From the NCBI GenBank assembly GCA_028554795.2, contig CM068841.1, forward strand, positions 22,811,308-22,875,307: a DNA stretch of 64,000 bases, written 5' to 3'. This document shows, piece after piece, positions 1-10,749 of the stretch; position 1 is the stretch's first letter, and each line of letters begins with the position of its first letter. The notes under the pieces were generated by a model. It was not told where the DNA came from. It saw nothing but the letters and a program-made list of their open reading frames with translations, and did no database searches. Source of the DNA: Sinohyriopsis cumingii (taxonomy: Eukaryota; Mollusca; Bivalvia; Unionida; Unionidae). The position numbers were made by a program, and so were the translations under genes.

Positions 1-56
1 GATGATGTGACAAGTATCATATGTCAATTGGTTAACAAACTTCTATTTTTTTCCAG

Positions 57-104
57 ACGGATGAACTTTTTGACCCCCATCCGGGAATCTGTTTTGTGTC
101 TTAA
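57..104 (+). CDS. Candidate last coding exon of an upstream gene (partial)
   Basis: A strong 3' splice site (an 11-base stretch of T and C ending in AG at 55-56) is followed by a short open stretch that ends in TAA at 102-104. In that phase it reads TDELFDPHPGICFVS then stop. A second phase is also open and would read RMNFLTPIRESVLCLN and stop slightly later, so the correct frame depends on the unseen previous exon. Poly(A) signals follow at 127 and 550, as expected for a terminal exon and 3' UTR on the + strand. The product is not recognisable from 15-16 residues. The acceptor is good, but a single short terminal exon can arise by chance. Confidence 0.33.
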   Translation, partial: TDELFDPHPGICFVS

Positions 105-580
105 TTAGGTGCATAACTGATGTTTTAATAAAAGTTCAAACAGTTGTGCTTTAACATCTGACATGTTAAGATGTATTATGTTGTGACCAGTTTGGGCTAA
201 ATTTTTATTTTCTTTAAATTATTGAATTCAAGTGATTATTTTCTCTGGAAATACAAAAGTGCTCTGATATAATTCTTGGATAAAGACATTCACAGGAATT
301 TATACGGAATTCAAAACTGGAATAATATTTTCTGTGATTCAACAAGATACTGTTGACACATCAGTATCACGTTGACTATTACTGATGCCATCACCTTCCA
401 TCTTGAATTTCACTGGGATTTGAACTGAGATAAACTTAGAACTTTTCATTTATAGGACTTGTTTTTTTTAATTCTTGGATTACAATATGGATTTAATTCG
501 TAAAACCTTAAGTTCATTTTTCTCATTATTCACTTTGTATTCTTAGGAAATAAAATATTTGTTAAATTTTACAAAAATTG
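105..580 (+). other. Probable 3' UTR with two poly(A) signals
   Basis: AATAAA occurs at 127-132 and again at 550-555, both downstream of the candidate stop codon. The stretch between is AT-rich and non-coding. The second hexamer is followed by a T/G-rich tract around 586-600 that could act as a downstream element. This depends wholly on the terminal-exon call at 57-104. Confidence 0.3.
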
Positions 581-924
581 TAGTCTTCACTCTTTTTTGT
601 TACTTATTTTAAACTCGCAACATCAGCATGTGCATCTTTAGATGACAACCATAATATGTACCAGGTTATGTGGCAGTCCATTAAAAATACTGGATTCTGC
701 TGCAAGATAAAAGGGGCAAAAACTAACAAGCAATTGTAAGAGTAGTTTTGTATCAATAAGCACATCTCCAGAAGATGGCCATAACATGTAGAAAGATTTA
801 TGGTAATCCACATAAATCTTTAAGACTGTTTACACTCAAAAGAATCAGTCACATATTGCACTCAGTGCAAGACATAAAGGGCAGTAATTTTAACAACAAT
901 TATGTCTCCCATCCTTGGGGTAGT
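581..924. other. Intergenic, nothing recognised
   Basis: AT-rich sequence with a short degenerate internal duplication. The phrases around 645-665 and 775-795 (ACCATAATATGTA / GCCATAACATGTA) recur with similar surroundings, so it may be an old repeat. No coding or RNA signal is seen. Confidence 0.4.
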
Positions 925-1207
925 GATTTAGATTTTTTAATGTAGCTTTAACAATTTTCCAGTTATATCACTACGATGTCTGCAGTGTGGCAGTTTAAAG
1001 TGATGTCTAGCACTGGGGGATCATGACACAGACATATAGCATAATGTCCCACCCAGTCACATTATCCTGACACCAGGACGACCAGTCCTAACACTAACCT
1101 CTTAATGCTGAGCACCTTGCAAGGCAGCTGTTAGTACCATTTTTGTAAGTTTTTGGTATGACTCTGCCGAGGTTTCGAACCCAAGACCTCCCGCATCAGG
1201 GAGACAA
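925..1207 (-). mobile_element. SINE-A copy 1 (reverse)
   Basis: Reverse-oriented copy of the CA-tailed tRNA-headed SINE that recurs about ten times in this window. Shared landmarks, read on this strand, are the core CAGTCACATTATCCTGACAC, the TCTAGCACTGGGG block and the tRNA-like head with a B-box remnant GGTTTCGAACCC. The copy lacks its CA tail and is moderately diverged. No confident target-site duplication was found. Confidence 0.85.
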
Positions 1208-3242
1208 GTGATATAAAGGTATAAAAATCTGACTGAATCATCGACATATGAGTACAAGAAAGCATATTAAATTTCATTTGTCAGTTTGTTTGCTTAATTG
1301 TACTTTGTTCACAAAATGTCCAAAAATTTACAATAAAACTGAAAACCTGCTGTGATGGCCAGAAAAATCACTTAGGTCATCTACTTGCAACCTTGATAAA
1401 GGGTGTGACATTTCATGGATCTAGACAAAAAGTTTTTGTAATATTGTACTAAAATGAATTTGTGATGGACACACAGACTCATGAATGTACAGACAGACAG
1501 CAGCAAAACATGCCCTTTCATTATCACAGCATGGTCCATAACTTGGTCTACTCTAATGTTAAACTAAAACTACTACTGTCGTCATTAGAGGGTCATACAT
1601 GTTGAAGACCTATTTCTCTGTGAATCCTGGTTCCAGCGATGATCAATTAATGAATGAGACTGTCTATGGCAGCAACTGAAGATGTTCTGGAATCATCTAG
1701 AGCAATCTGTGTGAAAAGTAAAATGAACCTGGTTTTAAAAACATATGAAAGGTGATTCTTCAAATGCAATCCTAGAAATTTTCCTGGTCAACTTAGATAT
1801 AAAAATGCATGCTTGATGTATGTCACTGTTCATGAAAACTGCAACTGAAGCAACCTAGCTAACTTGCATCTGCAAATCACCATGCTTTTTCTTAGCTTTT
1901 CAATCCACTACACCCACCCACTCCCTCTTCATGCATCATGGGTCAGAACGTGAAATGTTACATACAGCTGAACACAATTTGCCCGCTTGCAATGACTGAA
2001 AATATCAAGTCTGATTCAAGCCATTTGAAAATGAAAAAGTAACTGAAATTATGTCCATTTGGATTCCAACCTCTCCAAAAATACAGTCTCCGGAGTTGAA
2101 TGTTCTCAGCCAATATGATAAAGAATGCTTCATAAATATGACTACATTTGCCTCATAGTCTGGGTTTTTTAAAATTAATATTTGTGGATGTCTCTAATAA
2201 TCATGATCTACCAAAATCCTAAAAAGGCGAGCTGATTTACCAAGCTTATTAAAAAAATGTCCCCTGAGCAGTAAAAATCTCAATCTAATTCAAGGTCTTG
2301 CACACAATGAAACACATTGGATATCACCTGATGACACAAACATAGTTACCAAGTTTTATAAATATCTCTTCAGCAATAATCACTAAATTGACAAGTCTCT
2401 TCACACATACCAAATTTGAAAAAAAAATGTATTACAAGTTGTGACGCAAACTTGCTGACTGAGTGAATCAGCTCCAAAAACATGTCATTAACATGTGTGA
2501 ATCTCACTCTTAACTGCAATCATCTGAGATTATGGTAATTTACACAGGAAAGTTAGTTTTACTATGCTTAATTCAAAAAGTAGTTCAGACAAACAGTAGA
2601 ATGGTAAGAAGCTCAGCCAATCAGATGCAAGATTACCTCATTAATATGCACAGCTCTTGCTTAATATCAGATTTATATGAGATCTTGATCATATCCCACA
2701 TTACTCCTTTTTCAAACACAATCAACATAATGAACAAAGTAATAAGTTAAACTGGATCAGAACTATTACATTATATTCAGTGAGATACCTGTGACATCTC
2801 TGGTTCCAGAAAGCTCCATTAAGAGCCATATTCTCTTGAAGCTACACACAAATGACCTGCATGAAAATTTATCTTAATGTGGATCTCAGCATAGATCTCA
2901 GTTGGAATAAACATATCAATGCAGGTGCAAATAATACAATGTTTCCTCAAACTCAACATTAAAACAAAGTATGAGTAGTTAAGGAAATGGTATACAAGAC
3001 TATGGTCATTCCATAAGATGGAGTTACAGAAACTGACATTCTGTGTTGGAGGTCTTTGCAAAAACAGGCAGGCTGATGCATAACTTGCTATGATTTAGTT
3101 GCAATATCAATTCCATCATATCTCCAGCAACCCAGAGAAATCCCAAGTCATGCAACCTCTTTCAATTTGCCAAATACACACAGTTGTAAACTTTTACTAT
3201 TATTCTCCATTGATGCTATTCATTTTTAAAAATTGTTAGGGG
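1208..3242. other. Intergenic, no feature seen
   Basis: About 2 kb of AT-rich sequence. Open frames of 72-80 codons at 2,532-2,750 (+) and 2,819-3,061 (-) have no start context, splice sites, composition or motif to support them. I see no recognisable repeat here. Confidence 0.4.
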
Positions 3243-3620
3243 TTTAAAAACAAACGAGAGGATATGCTAATACTATAGGGGCATACAAATGAGAGGGTAT
3301 GCTAATACTATAGGGCATACAAATGAGAGGATATGCTAATACTATACAAATGAGAAGATATGCTAATACTATAGGGCACATAAAAGAGAGGATATGCTAA
3401 TACTATAGGGTATACAAATGAGAGGATATGCTAATACTATAGGGTATACAAATGAGGATATGCTAAATATATACAAATGAGAGGATATGCTAATAATATA
3501 GGGTATATAAATGAGAGGATATGCTAATACTATAGGGTATACAAATGAGAGGATATGCTAATACTATATGGCATACCAATGAGAGGATACACTAATAATA
3601 TAGCCTAAGGGCATGCAAAT
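3243..3620 (+). repeat. Minisatellite, about 35-bp unit, about 10 copies
   Basis: Tandem units built on GAGAGGATATGCTAATACTA with the linker AGGGTATACAAAT. Unit lengths vary because some copies lose the AGGG or GAGAG portion. It ends directly against the TA tract that precedes the TA-target element at 3,708. Confidence 0.93.
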
Positions 3621-3628
3621 TGATCAGG

Positions 3629-3629
3629 G

Positions 3630-3707
<78 letters not shown>
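3629..3707. repeat. (TA)n microsatellite
   Basis: Nearly pure TA dinucleotide tract with one TACATA interruption near its left end. Its last TA (3,706-3,707) is also the target duplication of the adjacent small transposon. Confidence 0.97.
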
Positions 3708-3712
<5 letters not shown>

Positions 3713-3884
3713 AAACCTTTCTTGAAAGACCACTGTTATGTGAGACCACCTGTCTTGAGAGATCTTATTCTGATTGCACAGATTTATTGTTTATTTAATG
3801 TTATGACCTGTTATAAGAGACTGCCTGACTTGAAAACCATACTTTTTTGGCAGAAGGGGTGGTCTTTCAAGACAGGTTCTACTG
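3708..3884. mobile_element. Tc1/mariner-pogo-like MITE, 177 bp
   Basis: The right end, read inward, is CAGTAGAACCTGTCTTGAAA followed by GACCACC. The left end is the same with a few changes (TAGTAAAACCTTTCTTGAAA, then GACCAC). The inverted repeats are about 27 bp, and TA dinucleotides flank both ends (3,706-3,707 and 3,885-3,886). Terminal CAGT with a TA target duplication is typical of the Tc1/mariner-pogo superfamily. No transposase is present, so it is a non-autonomous element. A shorter relative with the same ends lies at about 40,454-40,520. Confidence 0.82.
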
Positions 3885-3886
3885 TA

Positions 3887-4693
3887 TTGTTGCATTAAAT
3901 TTGAGAAGTCAATCTGGGGACCAAGCAGATAGTTTCTTGCAGGATCTCATACTCTGGTTTTGAGCTGATCTCTCTATAATGAAATAGGTCATTAAAAAAA
4001 CCTAATAACAATACCGAACCCAAAATGGTGTTACAAAACACCCAAATCCAATAAGTTTTTTTTCTTTAAAACTCCATGTTCTTGTATCTGTGTGTTCAAT
4101 AATAAATACAAATGCAATTTACTAGTCATATATCTTTCAACTTTAATCTCCACTCAATTAATAAATAAACAGACAAATCGCTCCATCACCTGGCTAAATA
4201 CTACATGATGGAGTGACTGGTCTTAACAGGATTCCATATAAATGACCTATGAAATATAAAAATGAATAAAAACAAATGTTCCAAAAATTTTATTGCCATA
4301 GTGAAGTGGTTTAAAAAATATAAAGATATACAGAAACACAAATGTTCAGACTATGATTGCCTCATAAAAATGGCCTATAAAATCTAAAGATGTACAAAAA
4401 CTCAAATGTTCCAAATATAAGATTACATTATAGTCGTTGCTAATAAAATCTAACAATGTACAAAGTATTAGGACTAAGTCTACTACTTGCAGTGTTAAAA
4501 ACTGCCAGTAAGAGAGTGCCCACAGAACATCCCCTGTATAATAAGTGACAAGCATAAAGACAATTTTAAACAAAGATAACTATAAAATATTAATTACTAA
4601 TCTGACCAAGTCAACATGCATAACGGACATGAACATTTGTCATGATTCAAATATATACCAAGCTTCAATAAGATATTTCAAATATTTTTGAGG
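3887..4693. other. Intergenic; degenerate about 75-100 bp direct repeats at 4,236-4,470
   Basis: Mostly featureless. Between 4,236 and 4,470, phrases like CTATAAAATCTAAAGATGTA and ACAAATGTTCC recur three times with drift, indicating an old tandem duplication. No gene is seen. Confidence 0.45.
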
Positions 4694-4703
4694 TTATATA
4701 TGT

Positions 4704-4891
4704 TGTTGCAGGGTTTAACGCCATTTTCAGCACACTATTGGTTATGCATGGCGGCCAGTAGTAATGGTGGAGGAAGAAACCGGGAAAACCCCGGAAAGAA
4801 CCACCAACCCACGAGAAGCTACTGGCAAGCTTTCTCACATACCCACATTAGCCGAATCCGAGACTCGAACCCACGCAGACAGAGGTGGAGA
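4704..4891 (-). mobile_element. SINE-B copy 1 (reverse, head truncated)
   Basis: Reverse copy of the second SINE family. It starts at the 3' end (GGGTTTAACGCCATTTTCAG), runs through the conserved body (ATGGCGGCCAGTA, GGTGGAGGAAGAA, ACCGGGAAAACCCCGG) and ends just after the tRNA-like B box (GAGACTCGAACCCACG), so the A-box part is missing. TTATATATGT flanks both sides (4,694-4,703 and 4,892-4,901), a possible 10-bp target-site duplication. That sequence is low in complexity, so the duplication is not certain. Confidence 0.85.
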
Positions 4892-4901
4892 TTATATATG
4901 T

Positions 4902-5520
4902 ATTACTTTCCAAAATGTGTAACAGATGGACATACACAATTTGTAAGAAGAATAGAGATAACTATTAAATTGTATATCAGACAGATTCAGTTTTTTTTAC
5001 ATGACACAATGTCTGGTAATAAACAAAGCATAGAAAGTGTTATGAAGATATATTGGCTTAAAAGATAGAAAGTGCACAAAAGTGTGATCAATGAACAGAT
5101 TGTTAAAAAGACTCCAGTTTAAGCCACCACCTGATTGTCATCAAAATTTTTGCTGAAAAGAGATTTTGTTGAACATGTGGCTCTGATTTTGTATATAAAA
5201 AGAACAGTGAAAAGAGACTGTAAATAAGAGAGTAAATTCTAAGAATCAGCTGAAAAGGATCAGACACCAAGTTATAAATAGATTTGTTAGCAATACCAAC
5301 ATTTGTGCTGGATTGGATTTCTCCTTATCATTCTTCTAGAATATAGATACATGTATCTGCAAATAATTATGCAAATTATGGACATGTATATCATCCCAGA
5401 CTCTGTCGATAATTTCTGAGTAAATGGTAATTGGATATAGTATGTTCATTACCTTTCATACAAAAAAAATTCTGATTGTTTTTGTAGTGTAACGTATTTC
5501 ATTTCAACCCAGAACCTAAC
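4902..5520. other. Intergenic, no feature seen
   Basis: AT-rich sequence without coding signal, inverted repeats or recognisable repeat families. Confidence 0.4.
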
Positions 5521-5534
5521 TTTGCAATGAATGT

Positions 5535-5820
5535 GTGTGTGTATGATCTGGATTTTTAATGTAGATTTAACAATTTAACAGTTTATAGTGATGTCTAGCA
5601 TGGGGCATCATGCCGCAGACATGTAGCATAATGTCCCACCCAGTCACATTATCCTGACACCACGCCAACCAGTACTAACACTAACCTCATAATGCTGAGC
5701 ACCAAGCGAGGCAGCTATTAGTACCATTTTTGTAGTCTTTTGGTATGACTCAGCCAGGGACTGAACCCATGACTTCCTGCATCCAAGGCAGATGCTCTAA
5801 ACACTAGGCCACTGGAACGG
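5535..5820 (-). mobile_element. SINE-A copy 2 (reverse) with 14-bp target duplication
   Basis: Complete reverse copy: TG-rich tail, TCTAGCATGGGGCATCATGC block, CAGTCACATTATCCTGACAC core, then the tRNA-like head with a B-box-like CTGAACCCATG and an A-box region near 5,800-5,815. It is flanked by the perfect direct repeat TTTGCAATGAATGT at 5,521-5,534 and 5,821-5,834, the signature of LINE-mediated insertion. Part of the internal body before the core is shorter than in other copies. Confidence 0.93.
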
Positions 5821-5834
5821 TTTGCAATGAATGT

Positions 5835-6689
5835 AAAATCTCTTTAGTTGTAAAAAATGTATCACGTGCTGGTATCTGGATAGTATTAGGTGCTATCTGA
5901 GTATTATTCTGGTGTATTTGGGTAAATCATGCCACATGTGTTAGGAATTGTCATGCCATAATTGTTCATTTAAAATAAATGAAAAGTTTACTGATCTTTT
6001 TCTATTTATTTATTAACTGAATGTAGATTAAAGCTGAAAGATATAAGGCTAGAAATTTGCAGCTGAATTTATTATTGATCAACTAGACACAAGAACACGG
6101 AGTTTTAAAGAGAAACAAAATTGGGGGGAGGGGAAGTGTTGCAATTTAGAGATGAGACGGTAGTCACAATGCGATTTGGTGTGGATTTGGGTGTTTCGTA
6201 ACACTAATCCAAAATGGATCCCTTGGGGTAGCTGTTGCAGTACTGGTAATATCAGTCCTGTTTTATACTCCATTTCTTATTATCCACCCCTACTTTGTCC
6301 TACAATGTAAATTACGTCTACCTTGATATGTGTGTTGTTTGGGTCAATAGGGCAGAAGTCTTACATTGTCGGACTACCCCCCCCCCCTTATCTTCTATCA
6401 AAAAAAAAAAATATTTAAATCCAAATATAAAAAAGACCAGTTAATTACCTGTTATCTTACTAGCTCGAAGACAATTTTTAAATAGTAGGCTCTGCAGCAG
6501 AGAATTCTTTACATATATTTCTTACGTCATAGAGTATCAGACATGTAAATAATTCGCGAGTGATAAACCACCCCCACCCACCCCAATGATCCACTTATAC
6601 GAAATTTGAAAGTAATACAATAAGTTTGTTATAGTTTTAATGCACTTTCACAGCTATATTAGTTTATCTAATCTTCCAACAATTTCAAA
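5835..6689. other. Intergenic, no feature seen
   Basis: Contains a C tract followed by an A tract at about 6,380-6,412, but no gene, RNA or mobile-element signature that I can identify. Confidence 0.4.
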
Positions 6690-7437
6690 TATTACCCTAT
6701 AAATGTTCTTCCTGTTGTGCGATCTCATGTAAACATTGTCGAATTTCCCAGACCGTTGCGTGTTGCTTTTACTTCGTCCAATCAACTGCCGAACACTAGG
6801 TTCGGAACAATTCGTAAATTTCCATCCAATTTTCCAACCGACGGAACCTAAATTGCAAACTGGATCCGAATAACTTTTCCCAACCTGTACTCAAGTGACG
6901 TTTTAAACAATGGTAAATAGGTGAAACGGATTTTCGTTATTTTTATCGTATCTTGTGAAAGTGAGGTGAAAACCATATCAGGCATTTCAGCAAATAAGAG
7001 TTGAGCTCAATTTGTGGTTTTAGTGGCATTTTATGAGAAAACCCAAAATTTAAATGCTTGCTCGTTTTAGGGATTTTAGAGATTCTCCTCCAGAAATATA
7101 GAAAAAGTCAAAATTGTAAAAATTTAGCCGCAAACAGAGGGCAGTTAGTGTTAATTTCTTTATCTTTAAAAGCCCAAAAATTTAACGCAAAAATGACCTC
7201 GTATGACACCTCAAAACGAGGCTGCGCTAGAGAACATCAGTGAGTGCTTGTGAGGTTTGAGAAAAACCAGAGCGCCACTTCGGACTCAATTGGAAATTTT
7301 CTTGTTCATTCGCGGCTCCGAATCATACTTTAGTCTCACAGAAAGAGCAGAGGATATTCCAATTGTTCCAGGTGCAAAACAATCGGTTTGCTTCTAATGT
7401 CATCCTTTTAAAATAGAAATCTTAATTCTCTAGCAAA
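6690..7437 (+). promoter_or_regulatory. Probable promoter and 5' UTR of the signal-peptide gene
   Basis: This block is less AT-rich and carries more CpG than its surroundings, including CCAATCAACTGCCGAAC at about 6,778-6,794, with an inverted CCAAT-type motif possible. It leads into a 5' UTR that ends in GCAAAATGG at the start codon of exon 1. An in-frame TAA at 7,423-7,425 confirms that translation cannot begin far upstream. No convincing TATA box is seen, so the transcription start cannot be placed. The extent given is a composition-based estimate. Confidence 0.4.
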
Positions 7438-7525
7438 ATGGCGTTTAAAGGAAGTAGAACTGTGACCTTGTTGGTATTTGTTTTTGTTTTATTATGTGTT
7501 TCAAGGCATAATTATGCATCAGAAG
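7438..7525 (+). CDS. First coding exon of an unrecognised secreted or membrane protein (signal peptide)
   Basis: ATG in a good context (AAAATGG) with a TAA three codons upstream of the preceding AGC-AAA pair. It encodes 29 residues beginning MAFKGSRTVTLLVFVFVLLC and ending VSRHNYASE. The layout is a short basic N-region (Lys4, Arg7), a hydrophobic core at about residues 9-21, then a polar region with small residues at 27-28, which is a textbook signal peptide with likely cleavage after about residue 27. The exon ends one base into a codon at a perfect donor, GTAAG (7,526-7,530). The exon at 54,762 continues in exactly this phase. The family is not recognisable from this part. The body of the protein lies beyond exon 2 and probably beyond the window. 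Confidence 0.75.
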
Positions 7526-9130
7526 GTAAGATCATCCTTTTATTTCATCTCATTTTGTAAACGAGACATCTGGTAGTTTAAATTTGCCGATAGATTGAAA
7601 GTAAACAATTGCTCACCTGTATCAGTCACGGAATGTCACGTCATGTATGTTTTTACAAGTCATTCAAGTGAGTCAGTTTAAATCCGTAAAGTAAGATAAA
7701 CATAGAAAAGGCTGAAGCATTGAGAATGATACGTGCCCTTGGCTGTTAATAAGATGCAAATTTGAAGCCAAACATTCGATTCGGTTTCTCTTCCAAAAGT
7801 ATTACCAAATCATACGTAAGCGAAATTTCCGTGTTTCCTAAGCGTAAACAAGATTCAGTATAATGTCTCAGTGGCAAGCCTAAAGTTCCTTCAACGTCTG
7901 TATAAATTATTGTTTCGACATGTTTTTTTCTTTAAAAATACTGACCATTGCCGTTAGGTTTTAAAGTGTCAGAAATGGATCTTGTAATACAAGATTGTAT
8001 TAATATTTGAAGTAATTACAAGGAAACGTTTTCTGTAGTTTATATAAGTATAAATGAACATTTTGGCATTTGTTGTTTGTTTTATATTTTAAGCATGTAA
8101 ATATGGCTATTCTAAGAAATGAATTTCAGAAAATATGTTTTGTTTAGAATATAATTTGATTTGGACAGTGTTTAGGAATATTTGGATATGTTGTGCTACC
8201 AATAGAATTTCTTGTGAAAGAATTTTATCTGGTATATTTATAAGTGGTATTTTACAAAAGAGGAAGATACACTAAAACATACAATTTAAGGATAGTTGTT
8301 TGAATGGAACTTTCATGAACTTAAGATGGCACAGTTTTTTTTACCAGTTAAGAAAACATTACAAATTGCATGCATTTTTTTTAAAAATTAGGTGTCATGT
8401 TATACTAGTTTTTAAGATTTGGGTCCACAAATTGTATGCCTTTTTGGTGCACAAAAGGTATATTGTTCATGTCTCCATAAGTGTATTTAAAACTTGTGAT
8501 AACAACTTTCTTTTTGGAAAATCACTAATGATACATGGAAATAATTCTTCTAATGAATTCATCTAATAATTGAGATTCCAAGCCATACAAATGATTTGTG
8601 ACAAATTATTAGAATATTTTTTTTTAAAATTAACACCTTCTGAAAATGAATAGAAATTGTACTTTTTAAATGATAGTATCATCTTAACAAAACTGACCCA
8701 TTTCTGCATAATATTAAATCACTTATAGACAAAATCCATGGTTTTCTAAAGGTAGAGTATTTAAAAGGACATTTATTACCTCAGAGGCATAAGTGCTTAT
8801 TTATGTCTTTTACCAGCCAAAATGATTCTCTCCCCATCCTTCAGTGTATTGATTTAGATTAACCTCCATGATGTCTTTAGTAAGTACATTTTGTAAGGAA
8901 GCAAAATTTTTTCAAAGTGTTAAAATATTCTCCAGATTTCATATAAATCAAGTTTTGCAAACAATTTACTTGTCAATTTAACTACTTTTAACTTTAGTTT
9001 TTTTTAAATTTCTTTACAACATTTTTTTTTCTCAGAGTACAGTAACTTTGACATTTCTTGATGGAAAATGTCCTGTATAGTTTATGATATTTTAATGAAA
9101 ATCCCTACATTCTAATATCAATCTTTATAG
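7526..9130 (+). other. Start of the large intron, no feature seen
   Basis: T-rich intronic sequence. The 88-codon open frame at 8,300-8,566 has Lys/Phe/His-rich composition typical of AT-rich noise and has no splice or start support. Confidence 0.5.
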
Positions 9131-9160
9131 TACATGCTGAACCTGAGTTTCTTCAATCTT
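9131..9160 (+). CDS. Possible 30-nt microexon (speculative)
   Basis: An AG at 9,129-9,130 after a pyrimidine-rich stretch precedes 30 bases that end at a perfect GTAAGT donor (9,161-9,166). After the phase-1 end of exon 1, these 30 bases read without a stop (VHAEPEFLQS plus a split codon) and end in phase 1 again, so including or skipping them leaves the frame into the exon at 54,762 unchanged. This is the pattern of an alternatively used microexon. One such 30-nt coincidence in 47 kb is quite possible by chance. Confidence 0.25.
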
Positions 9161-9481
9161 GTAAGTCACATTTTTTCATTAAAAAATAGACATAATAGTC
9201 TGAATAGTCTGATTAACCCTTTTGGACATGATGTTTACAGGTCATTACTTGTCTAAGGATCTTTACTGTACCATCAGTTGTTTGGAAGAGTCATATAAGA
9301 CTAAAAAAGAATGCATAAATGCATATAAATTGATCAAATACTGCAACATTGATTTGCAAGTGGTTATTTTAAACATAGTTTAAAAAAATAAAATAAAAGG
9401 ATATTCTTTGTTTATGTTATTTTTGTGTATGATGATATAAAAGATAATGTTGGCATTTTAAATATAAAGCATTTATGTCAG

Positions 9482-9698
9482 TTACCATAAGTACTAACTT
9501 ATAAGTAAAATCAAACTACAAACTACACAGACCCAGATCTGCCATGGCATAATGCGCCAGCAGGTCTGTGTCTGTGCAGTTTGTTAAGATAATCATCAGA
9601 ACAAACAAATAGACCTTGATTTGGAGGTGCATTATACTGTAGCAGATCATAATATTTGTTGTTTGCAAATTGGCTGGACCTATAAGTATATTATGGCA
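9482..9698. mobile_element. MITE-C copy 1 (foldback element)
   Basis: Left end TTACCATAAGTACTAACTTA and right end CCTATAAGTATATTATGGCA are imperfect inverted repeats of about 38 bp that continue into CAAACTACAAACT / GTTTGCAAATTGG. Inside is a second palindrome, CAGACCCAGATCTGCC versus CCAGCAGGTCTGTGTCTG. No coding capacity. At least seven copies of this family occur in the window. Confidence 0.82.
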
Positions 9699-10340
9699 GT
9701 GGTTTGTGGAATGCAAGGAACAATAAAGTTTCATAGAAATATGCATATGAATAAATGACACTTTACAGTGTCATATATATGTACTTTGTACAGATCGAAT
9801 AAATCATATTATCTGTTATGTCCCTTTTATTCAGACATTAGTGCCAGAGAGTATATTTTCAAGCACAAGTGCAAATATTTTGTGTTGACTGATGCGTTAT
9901 GTATGCCAAAGCAAATATATGCAGCATAATTTAAGGGTTTCCCTCCTTGTGTTTTCTTTTTGTTATTCAGACTGAGAACATGATATTATTCTTGTTTCCA
10001 ACTATAAGCTTGTTACTGTAACAGTAGAATGCAAGCATAGAGTTTGGTCGGTGTCCTGGGATAATGCCATTTTGTACTGAATAGATAACACTGCCAGTTA
10101 CCAGATCCCCTTCATCCCACTAAACAAAAAAGATAATATACCAAAATAAGCAAATCTGGGGCACCCCAGTATATTTTAGTTACATACACTTTGTTTTGTC
10201 AACACGACTATTCCTGATTGATCAATTATAGTGTATCGAAATAATAATTGGCCTTGAAATTAAAAATAAGAAATAAAAGAACCATATAGAGTTATTAGAC
10301 TTGTGTACTGGGCATCTTACCGCAATCTTGCACCAAGTTA
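9699..10340. other. Intron, no feature seen
   Basis: AT-rich intronic sequence without recognisable structure. Confidence 0.4.
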
Positions 10341-10749
10341 GTTAATTTGGGAATGGAATCAAAGCCATGTCCAACCTCCCCAATTGGATGCCAGTGTGGC
10401 CAAAGTATGTATTTCTGTGGGTGCCTTGCCATGCCTTCCGATCAAAATAATTGATACCATGGAGCAGAAAAACATAACAATAGCTTGGCATGCTGACCTG
10501 TTCTCACCTACTTCTTCTAGTATATTGAGAGAGGTTGCTTTGATTCAAGATGCCTTACACCGTTGCTGGAAGCTGTAGCCAAGATATCCTGGCATATTTC
10601 TGTTGCCATAACATTACCAGCTGAATGTTCATATCCACCATGACACTGCACTGGAATCAGCAAAAGTCTTACTTTACCATACTAAATGCTTTCTAAGGGC
10701 TGCTCTGCTAGTAGCCAAGACCCTCTTTGGGCGCCTCATACATACCATG
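10341..10749 (+). other. Unidentified possible coding fossil
   Basis: This block is more GC-balanced than its neighbours and has several partly open + strand stretches, including one of 64 codons at 10,384-10,578. Its codon-like texture resembles that of the retroelement fossil starting at 11.64 kb. It may be an older piece of the same DIRS-like element or of another transposon. I could not match it to any domain. Confidence 0.25.

Noticed and set aside
4688-5068. 126-codon + strand frame
   Set aside because: Most of it is the antisense of a SINE-B copy running into flanking DNA.
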